From: Acidisphaera sp035272265
GTDB lineage: Bacteria > Pseudomonadota > Alphaproteobacteria > Acetobacterales > Acetobacteraceae
Direction of reading: 5' to 3'
Assembly (NCBI GenBank): GCA_035272265.1
Contig: DATEQV010000241.1
Span: 1-19,529 of the forward strand
Length of the DNA stretch: 19,529 bases
Shown here: positions 14,549-19,529 of the stretch, piece after piece
Position numbering within the stretch: position 1 is the first letter of the stretch
Layout: the number at the start of each line of letters is the position of its first letter
Position numbers and translations under genes: made by a program
The notes under the pieces: model-generated
The model's input: the letters and a program-made list of their open reading frames with translations, nothing else
What the model was told of the DNA's origin: nothing
Database searches by the model: none

Positions 14549-14603
14549 TCGCCTCGCCCGGGCCACGCCGCAGGCCCCGCTCGTCGGGCGGTATTCGCCA
14601 GGC

Positions 14604-14633
14604 TTGACCCGACGCGCTTAGCCTTCTTACAGT
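14604..14633 (+). promoter_or_regulatory. Candidate sigma-70 promoter for the SYLF gene
   Basis: TTGACC (14604-14609), an 18-bp spacer and TACAGT (14628-14633; TTACAG at 17 bp is equivalent). Expected transcription starts near 14640, which would exclude the upstream ATG at 14637-14639 and supports the ATG at 14697. Confidence 0.4.
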
Positions 14634-14696
14634 GCTATGCCCAAATCGAGCCGCAAACCTTTGGTATCACTGGGCAGCTCCCCCGGAGGCTTCGCC

Positions 14697-15539
14697 ATGA
14701 CGCGCCTGACCAAGCGCCTCGCCGCCGTCGCCCTTGCCGCCCTGCTGGCCGCGCCCCAGGCGGCGCGCGCCCAGGCCGACCAGCAGGAGTTGGTCGACCG
14801 CGCCACGCTGACCGTGCAGGACCTGTTCAGGCGCATCCAGGGCCGACCTGACGATCCGCTGCGGCTCATCCGAAGCGCCCGCGGCGTGATGGTTTGCCCC
14901 GAGGTGTTCCGCGCCAGCTTCCTCTTCGGCGCCTCCGGCGGCGGCTGCGTGCTCGTCGGCCGCGACGCCGCCGGCAACTGGTCCTACCCGGCCTTCTACG
15001 GCATGGGCAGCGGCAGCTTCGGATTCCAGGCCGGCATCCAGGACGCCGAGGTCCTGATGCTGATCCTGACAAACCGCGGCATGGCGGCCGTGATGGACGA
15101 CCAGTTCAAGGTCGGCGGCGACGCCAGCCTGTCCTTCGCCACCCTCGGCACCGGGATCGAGGGCGCGACCACCGCCGGCCTCGGCGCCGACATCGTCATG
15201 GTCAACAAGTCGCGCGGCCTGTTTGCCGGCATCTCGCTGGAGGGCAGCATCATGTCCAGCAGCACGGGCGGCAACCAGGCGTATTACGGCCAGCCTTTGG
15301 CGGCGCGGCAGATCGTCGTGCAAGGCGTGGCCCGCAACCCGGGTGCGGAGCCGCTGCGCGAGACGCTCGCCCGCTACAGCGCGCCGGTTCCCGCCCCGAT
15401 CGCCACCGCGTACGCGCCCCCGCCGGGCTATCCGCCGCCGCCCGGCTATCCCCGGCCGGCTTACGGACAGGTGCCGCAGCCCGTGGCGCCGGGCGCGCCC
15501 GGACCGGTCACCGCCACGCCGCTCCCGCCGCCCCGGTAA
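14697..15539 (+). CDS. Exported SYLF/Ysc84-domain lipid-binding protein
   Basis: A 280-aa protein. ATG 14697 has a near-perfect GGAGG at 14685-14689 and opens a Sec signal peptide (residues 1-25, ending ARA-QA). The SYLF domain follows: LIRSARGVMVCPEVFRASFLFGASGGGCVLVGRD, then WSYPAFYGMGSGSFGFQAGIQDAEVLMLILT, SLSFATLGTGIEG and ADIVMVNKSRGLFAGISLEGS. The family binds phosphoinositides in eukaryotes; bacterial members are periplasmic proteins of uncertain role. The last ~50 residues are Pro/Tyr/Gly-rich repeats (PPPGYP, PPPGYPRPAYG), a disordered tail that is common in this group. An in-frame ATG at 14637 is less likely because it lacks a ribosome binding site and would bury the signal peptide. 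Confidence 0.9.
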   Translation: MTRLTKRLAAVALAALLAAPQAARAQADQQELVDRATLTVQDLFRRIQGRPDDPLRLIRSARGVMVCPEVFRASFLFGASGGGCVLVGRDAAGNWSYPAFYGMGSGSFGFQAGIQDAEVLMLILTNRGMAAVMDDQFKVGGDASLSFATLGTGIEGATTAGLGADIVMVNKSRGLFAGISLEGSIMSSSTGGNQAYYGQPLAARQIVVQGVARNPGAEPLRETLARYSAPVPAPIATAYAPPPGYPPPPGYPRPAYGQVPQPVAPGAPGPVTATPLPPPR

Positions 15540-15548
15540 GGCAGCATC

Positions 15549-15580
15549 GGCAAGGCAGGCGTCACCGCGCCGCGCTTGCC
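15549..15580 (+). terminator. Hairpin after the SYLF gene
   Basis: GGCAAG (15549-15554) pairs with CTTGCC (15575-15580), and GGCG (15558-15561) with CGCC (15568-15571), separated by a 3x3 internal loop and a 6-base apical loop. It starts 10 bp after the SYLF stop and is directly followed by a second, stronger hairpin. There is no T run. Confidence 0.35.
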
Positions 15581-15613
15581 CGTCGGCCGCACCGGCGTAG
15601 GGTGCGGCCGATG
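15581..15613 (+). promoter_or_regulatory. Hairpin sequestering the ribosome binding site and start codon of the ycgN-like gene
   Basis: Bases 15581-15593 pair with 15601-15613 over 13 positions (12 Watson-Crick and one G-U), leaving the 7-base loop GGCGTAG. The 3' arm ends exactly with the ATG at 15611-15613, and the weak AGGG ribosome binding signal falls at the loop and arm junction. In mRNA the start codon would be buried, so translation may need coupling, an RNA-binding factor or unfolding. Confidence 0.5.
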
Positions 15614-16135
15614 GACCGGCCTTTCTGGAAGACCAAGCGCCTCGACGAGATGACGCAGGATGAGTGGGAGAGCCTGTGCGACGGCTGCGGCCGCTGCTGC
15701 CTGCGCAAGCTGCGCTACGAGGACGACAACAGCCTCGCCTTCACCAACATCGCGTGCCGTCTGCTCGACACCCAGACCTGCCGCTGCAAGCACTACGCGA
15801 CCCGCCAGAGCCAGGTCCCCGATTGCGTCAGCCTCGCGCCCGAGGCGCTGGCCGAGATCGACTGGCTGCCGCCCTCCTGCGCCTACGTCCGCATCGCCGG
15901 CGGCCTCGACCTCGCGTGGTGGCACCCGCTGGTGTCCGGCGATCCGGACAGCGTGCACCGCGCCGGCATCTCGGTGCGTGGGCGCGTGATCGACGAACGC
16001 GTCGCGGGCACCGAGGAGGACCACATCGTCGAGTGGCCCGGGCAGATGCCGCGACCCCGCCGCCTGCGCGTGCGTCCACGTCCCGACGCGGCGCCCCAGC
16101 CCGATCCACGCTCACAGCCCGCCCGGAACCCGTGA
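15611..16135 (+). CDS. ycgN: YcgN/YkgJ-family CxxCxxCC cluster protein (UPF0260)
   Basis: A 174-aa protein. The N-terminus MDRPFWKTKRLDEMTQDEWESLCDGCGRCC matches E. coli YcgN as I remember it, which fixes the start at ATG 15611. The CxxCxxCC motif is C23, C26, C29, C30; further conserved Cys are C49, C57, C59 and C72. AEIDWLPPSCAY and LAWWHPLVSG are family hallmarks. The family is annotated as putative zinc/iron chelating, but its cellular role is unknown. The C-terminal ~25 residues (PRPRRLRVRPRPDAAPQPDPRSQPARNP) are Pro/Arg-rich and extend past the usual end at about 150 residues. The gene overlaps the next one by a single base (TGATG), so the two are probably co-translated. Confidence 0.92.
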   Translation: MDRPFWKTKRLDEMTQDEWESLCDGCGRCCLRKLRYEDDNSLAFTNIACRLLDTQTCRCKHYATRQSQVPDCVSLAPEALAEIDWLPPSCAYVRIAGGLDLAWWHPLVSGDPDSVHRAGISVRGRVIDERVAGTEEDHIVEWPGQMPRPRRLRVRPRPDAAPQPDPRSQPARNP

Positions 16136-17061
16136 TGGCTCAAGCCCTGTTCGCCGGCGTCAACGCCGCCGTGCTCACCCCGATGCGCGACGATCTCTCG
16201 GTCGATCTCGACCGCATGGCGGCGCACTGCCGCTGGCTGCTCGCGCGCGGTTGCAACGGCCTGGGCGTCCTCGGCACCACCGGCGAGGCCAACAGCCTCG
16301 GCATCGACGAGCGCATCGCGGTGCTGGAGGGGCTCATCGAGCGCGGCATCGACCCCGCCTGCCTGCTGCCGGGCACGGGCACCCCGGCGCTGACCGACAC
16401 CGTGATGCTGTCGCGCCGCGCCGCGCAACTCGGGTGCCGCGGCGTGCTGGTGCTGCCGCCGTTCTTCTACAAGTCGCCGAGCGACGACGGCTTGTTCGCC
16501 TATTTCAGCGAGGTCATCAACCGCCTCGGCGACGGCCCGGCCGTCTATCTGTACCACTTTCCGCAGCAATCGGCGGTGCCGTTCTCGCTCGACCTGATCG
16601 GCCGCGTGCTGCGCGCCTTCCCCGGCCGCCTGCGCGGCATCAAGGACAGCAGCGGCGACTGGGCCAACACGCACGCGATGATCACCGCCTTCGGGGCGGA
16701 CGGGTTCGAGGTCTATCCGGCCGACGACAGCCAGTTCCACGCCGCGCTGCACGCCGGCGCGGCCGGCTGCATCACCGCGGCGGCCAATGTCGGCAGCGCG
16801 GTCAGCGCGGTGGTGTATGCCAACCGCAACACCAAGACCGGCGCGGACGCCCAGGCGATGCTGACTTCGGTGCGCCGCGCGGTGACGTCGGTGGCGCTGA
16901 TCCCCGGCCTGAAGGCGCTGATCGCCCGCCACACGGGCGATCCCGCCTGGCACACGATCCGCCCGCCGCACCTGCGCCTGCCGGACGCCGACGCCGCGTG
17001 CCTGTTCGCCGCCTTCGACGCCACGGGCGCACGGCTGACCGATCCGGCCGAGGCCGCCTAA
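16135..17061 (+). CDS. Dihydrodipicolinate synthase/N-acetylneuraminate lyase superfamily protein
   Basis: A 308-aa class I aldolase-type (beta/alpha)8 barrel. The phosphate-loop-like GTTGEANSL (T48-T49-G50-E51), the catalytic Tyr140 in YLYHFPQQS and the Schiff-base Lys170 in GIKDSSGD are all present. True DapA enzymes have an Arg shortly after the Tyr (YNVPxRT) that binds aspartate semialdehyde. Here the run is YHFPQQSAV with no Arg, so lysine biosynthesis is unlikely. A pyruvate-forming or other 2-keto-acid aldolase or dehydratase of the superfamily is the better guess; the substrate is unknown. ATG 16135 overlaps the ycgN stop by one base. Confidence 0.88.
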   Translation: MAQALFAGVNAAVLTPMRDDLSVDLDRMAAHCRWLLARGCNGLGVLGTTGEANSLGIDERIAVLEGLIERGIDPACLLPGTGTPALTDTVMLSRRAAQLGCRGVLVLPPFFYKSPSDDGLFAYFSEVINRLGDGPAVYLYHFPQQSAVPFSLDLIGRVLRAFPGRLRGIKDSSGDWANTHAMITAFGADGFEVYPADDSQFHAALHAGAAGCITAAANVGSAVSAVVYANRNTKTGADAQAMLTSVRRAVTSVALIPGLKALIARHTGDPAWHTIRPPHLRLPDADAACLFAAFDATGARLTDPAEAA

Positions 17062-17152
17062 ACGCCGGTTCGATATCTCCGCGACCGCGACCCATTGCCA
17101 CGCGCGGGGCGGGGCGTAACCTCCCGGCCTTGCAACGACGGGGAACTGGGTC

Positions 17153-17464
17153 ATGAAATACGTGCTGTTGGCAGGCGTTGCCTTGATCGCGCCATGCGCG
17201 CCGGCGCTGGCGCAGTCGGAGCCTCTTCTCGGTCAGATCATGATCTTTGGCGGCAATTTCTGTCCGCACGGCTGGGCGAAAGCCAACGGGGCAGACTTAC
17301 AGATCTCGCAGAATGCGGCGTTGTTCTCGCTGCTGGGCACCACCTACGGCGGCAACGGCACGACCACGTTCAAGCTGCCCGACATCGCCCCGATGGAGAC
17401 CAAGAAGAACGAGAACCTGACCATGTGCATCGCCCTCCAGGGCGTTTATCCCTCGCGGGACTGA
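17153..17464 (+). CDS. Short exported tail-collar (microcystin-dependent-like) domain protein
   Basis: A 103-aa protein with a clear Sec signal peptide (MKYVLLAGVALIAPCAPALAQ, residues 1-21). The mature part EPLLGQIMIFGGNFCPHGWAKANGADLQISQNAALFSLLGTTYGGNGTTTFKLPDIAP is the phage tail collar domain found in MdpB-type proteins. In those it normally begins without a signal peptide and in a longer chain. The C-terminal part is short (NLTMCIALQGVYPSRD). Two Cys (in NFCPHG and TMCIAL) may form a disulfide. No phage genes are nearby, so this looks like a stand-alone secreted derivative. GGGGA lies 7-12 bases before ATG 17153. A weak TTGCCA-N16-TAACCT (17095-17122) could be its promoter. Confidence 0.82.
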   Translation: MKYVLLAGVALIAPCAPALAQSEPLLGQIMIFGGNFCPHGWAKANGADLQISQNAALFSLLGTTYGGNGTTTFKLPDIAPMETKKNENLTMCIALQGVYPSRD

Positions 17465-17549
17465 GTATCGGCCTCGACACGGGCAGGGTCGCCTCGACCG
17501 ATCCGGCGCCGACATCAGCTGCAACCAGAGCGCGTGCTGCGGCGCAAAA

Positions 17550-17581
17550 TTGCTTGCGGCGCTTGCGTTGCCGCAAAGCAA
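17550..17581 (-). terminator. Hairpin with a T tract on the minus strand
   Basis: TTGCTTGCGGC (17550-17560) pairs with GCCGCAAAGCAA (17570-17581) over 11 positions with one bulged A and a 9-base loop. Read on the minus strand the stem is followed by TTTTGCG, a modest intrinsic terminator; on the plus strand there is no T run. The site lies in the 203-bp gap between the tail-collar gene and the metallopeptidase gene, and the rest of that gap shows nothing I can identify. Confidence 0.4.
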
Positions 17582-17667
17582 GGGCATTCCGGTTATGGCA
17601 GCCCGGCGCAGCCGGGGACTGCGCCGTGATTGACGAATCCGACGCCGAACGCCTTGTGTGGCCGATC

Positions 17668-18369
17668 ATGGAAGATGGCTCTCCCGAACTCCTGACGCTT
17701 CCGGGCGGTCAGGCCCTCGTTGCTTGGCGGCGCTCCCCCCGTGCCCGCCGGGTCAGCCTGCGCATCGACCCCCGCGAGGGCTCGGTCGTCGTCACGCTGC
17801 CCACCCGGGCCAGCCGCGGCGCCGGCATGGCGCTTCTGATCGATCACGCCGACTGGGTATCCGACCGTCTGGCCGCGTTGCCCGACGCCCTGCCGTTCGC
17901 GGACGGCGTGGAGGTACCGCTGTGCGCCGTGCCCCACCGCATCCGCCACCGCCCCGACGCGCGCGGCGGCGCCTGGGTCGAAGAGGGCGAGATCCACGTG
18001 ACCGGCCGGCTGGAGTTTCTGCCCCGCCGGGTCCGCGACCTCCTGCGCGCCGAGGCACATCGCCGTCTGACCCAGCTGACCGCCGAGAAGGCCGCCCAGG
18101 TCGGCCGACCCGTCAAGCGGGTGACGGTGAAGGACACCTCCAGCCGCTGGGGCAGTTGCGCGCCCGACGGCGCGATCGCGTTCAGCTGGCGGCTCGTGAT
18201 GGCGCCGGAGTTCGTGCAGGATTACGTCGCCGGCCACGAAGCCGCGCATTTGCGCCACATGAACCACGGCAAGCGGTTCTGGGCGCTGGTCGACAAGCTC
18301 ACCGCGCACCGCACCGAGGCGATCGCCTGGCTGCACGAGAACGGCTCGGCCCTGCTGCGGATCGGCTGA
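17668..18369 (+). CDS. YgjP/SprT-like zinc metallopeptidase (M48-type, DUF45)
   Basis: A 233-aa protein. The zinc-binding HExxH is H190-E191-H194 (GHEAAHLRHMNHGKRFW), with H200 as probable third ligand, and the conserved WGSC motif lies at 161-164 (DTSSRWGSCAPDGAIAFSWRLVMAP). This is the standard order for the YgjP/WSS1-like metallopeptidase group. The N-terminal half is a beta-rich domain (RRSPRARRVSLRIDPREGSVVVTLP). It is a cytosolic protein; substrates of the bacterial members are unknown. ATG 17668 has no clear ribosome binding site. An in-frame GTG at 17626 with GGGGA seven bases upstream would add 14 residues (MIDESDAERLVWPI) and is a real alternative. Confidence 0.9.
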   Translation: MEDGSPELLTLPGGQALVAWRRSPRARRVSLRIDPREGSVVVTLPTRASRGAGMALLIDHADWVSDRLAALPDALPFADGVEVPLCAVPHRIRHRPDARGGAWVEEGEIHVTGRLEFLPRRVRDLLRAEAHRRLTQLTAEKAAQVGRPVKRVTVKDTSSRWGSCAPDGAIAFSWRLVMAPEFVQDYVAGHEAAHLRHMNHGKRFWALVDKLTAHRTEAIAWLHENGSALLRIG

Positions 18370-18373
18370 CGGG

Positions 18374-19469
18374 CTACCCGTAGTACCGCGCGACCACCGC
18401 CTCGACGCTCCCGACGAGCGACGCGATCGGAAAAGCGCCGAGTAGCCCCAGCGCCAGCAGCGCCGGGGTCCGCAAGCGCGCACCCGCGGACGCATTCGAG
18501 GGTGGCAGCAGGCAGGGCAGGAACAGCAGGATCGGGATGAAGTAGCGGCCCTGGATGCCCTCGACCCACGGGAAACCGACCGGTACCATGGGCGACACGA
18601 AGGCCATCCAGCCGAGGCACCCGCTCCAGACCACCGCCACGCCGGCGAGACGCACGCGCAGCCGCATCGCGGGGACGGCCAGCAGCACCAGGGCGAGCGG
18701 CGCGAGGGGAGGGCGGTCCACCGCCAGCAGCAGCAACGCCAGGGCACACGCCGCGAAGCCGCGCGGGTGCAGGCGGCGCTCGCTGCGGATCGCCGATGCC
18801 GCCAGTGCCGCCGCCAGCGCCGCGCAGCCGATGGCCGGCCCGTCGTGCGAGACCGACGCCATCTGCGCCAGCGTCGCCGGCAGGCAGAGCACCACGAACG
18901 CTCACGGCGCCACGGTCCCGGCAAGTCCGATCGCCGCCGGCTCCGAGCGCCACGCTCGCGGCACCCGAAGCGAGCCGCGCCAGCTGCAGGCTATGGACGA
19001 TCGACAGATCGAGGGCCCGCGCCAGAGCCGTCGCCAAGGCTGCCGGCAGATAGAAGACCGGCGGATAGATCGCCGTGTTCGCGAAGCCTTGCGGCTGCGG
19101 CGCCGACCAGTGCAGCGCGGTCGCGGCGGGAAGCAGCGGGCCGGCCTTGCGCTCGGGGTGGAACTTCAGCGGCAACAGCGCCTCGGCCGCGCGGCCGATG
19201 TTGGGCTCGGTCAGTCCCCCGTCGATCGCGGCGCGCGGATCGGGCAGCAGCCCGCCGCGGCTGACCTGGTCGGCGCGCAGCAGATGGTTCGGCTCGTCGG
19301 GGTTCTGGAACGGCGGCATCAGGACCGCCTGACACGCCACCGCCGGCAGGCCGACGACCAGGAACCACAGCGCCGCCGCTCTCGGTACGCCGACGCGCAA
19401 CAGGAGCCGGCGCACCGCCTCGCCCGCGCCACCGTCGCCTGGGGCGCGCGCCTCGACTCCCCGATCCAT
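18374..19469 (-). pseudogene. DUF2142-like multi-pass membrane protein, disrupted by frameshift and stop
   Basis: The 5' part (ATG 19469 down to about 18940) encodes AALWFLVVGLPAVACQAVLMPPFQNPDEPNHLLRADQVSRG, the PDEPxH...R region of DUF2142 predicted membrane proteins of surface polysaccharide loci. It continues through YPPVFYLPAALATALARALDL and LARLASGAASVALGA. The continuation is found in a different frame: AAIGLAGTVAP, a TGA (18904-18902), then AFVVLCLPATLAQMASVSHDGPAIG and several more membrane segments to TAG at 18374-18376. A one-base change around 18931-18942 (GGCGGC run) plus the TGA (possibly from TGG) explain the break. It is either a decayed gene or sequencing error. The ends converge on the metallopeptidase gene with 4 bp between the stops. 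Confidence 0.72.
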
Positions 19470-19494
19470 TTGCTTGCCCAAGCCCCCGGGGCGT

Positions 19495-19529
19495 TCAACG
19501 CCCGAGATAGCCGGCGGCGATGTCGTGGA
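19495..19529 (-). CDS. Last codons of an upstream minus-strand gene (5' end outside window)
   Basis: On the minus strand from the window edge the frame reads HDIAAGYLGR and then TGA (19497-19495), 25 bp before the ATG of the DUF2142-like gene. The short distance suggests an operon. Ten residues are too few to identify the protein. A 15-base palindrome (19489-19503) spans the stop. Confidence 0.3.
   Translation of the reverse strand, partial: HDIAAGYLGR

Noticed and set aside
14549..14603. CGCCCG / CGGGCG inverted repeat after the coiled-coil membrane protein gene
   Set aside because: The stem is 6 bp with a long GC-rich loop, and no T tract follows.
1..19529. CRISPR array, tRNA, rRNA, insertion sequence or integrase
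   Set aside because: No short regularly spaced repeats, cloverleaf-like sequence, transposase-like protein or terminal inverted repeats were seen. The only long repeats are the receptor genes themselves.

Overview
The window is very GC-rich, compact, protein-coding DNA with strong third-position GC bias. It carries a TRAP transporter with a Tat-exported binding protein, a YcgN-type CxxCxxCC protein and a SYLF protein. This fits an alphaproteobacterium, perhaps Rhodospirillales/Acetobacteraceae; that placement is an inference from gene style, not from a marker gene. No rRNA, tRNA, CRISPR array or transposase was found.

Layout. 1-383: 3' end of a probable SGNH-hydrolase-like protein. 394-1082 (minus): a HigB-HigA type toxin-antitoxin pair with a consensus-like promoter placed so that the toxin mRNA may be leaderless. 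1190-4162 (minus): a complete TRAP transporter operon, dctP-dctQ-dctM. 4302-4625 (plus): an IsdG/HmoA-like heme monooxygenase. 4889-11693 (plus): three tandem, translationally overlapping genes, each encoding a signal peptide, a LivJ-type periplasmic binding domain and a pentameric ligand-gated ion channel (Cys-loop/Pro-loop receptor) module. 11743-12063: a near-perfect sigma-54 promoter motif and a 71-aa four-cysteine protein. 12128-13752: an ABC-2 ATPase and permease pair. 13889-14548: an unknown single-pass membrane protein. 14697-15539: a SYLF (Ysc84) lipid-binding protein. 15611-17061: a ycgN-like gene overlapping a DapA-superfamily aldolase/lyase gene. 17153-17464: a short exported tail-collar-domain protein. 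17668-18369: a YgjP-like HExxH metallopeptidase. 18374-19469 (minus): a DUF2142-like membrane protein gene broken by a frameshift and a stop. 19495-19529: the last codons of another minus-strand gene.

The most interesting system is the receptor-channel trio. Each protein joins a solute-binding sensor to a predicted cation-selective channel on one chain, and the genes abut with 1-4 bp overlaps, so the subunits are probably made together and may co-assemble. The repeats are mosaic. Receptors 1 and 2 share an almost identical channel half but have different sensors. Receptors 2 and 3 share a similar sensor but have more divergent channels. This suggests domain exchange or gene conversion that diversifies ligand specificity over a common pore. 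Automated annotation could easily label these genes only as ABC transporter substrate-binding proteins.

Smaller points of interest are the sigma-54 motif, a 13-bp hairpin that buries the ycgN start codon, and the possibly leaderless toxin gene.
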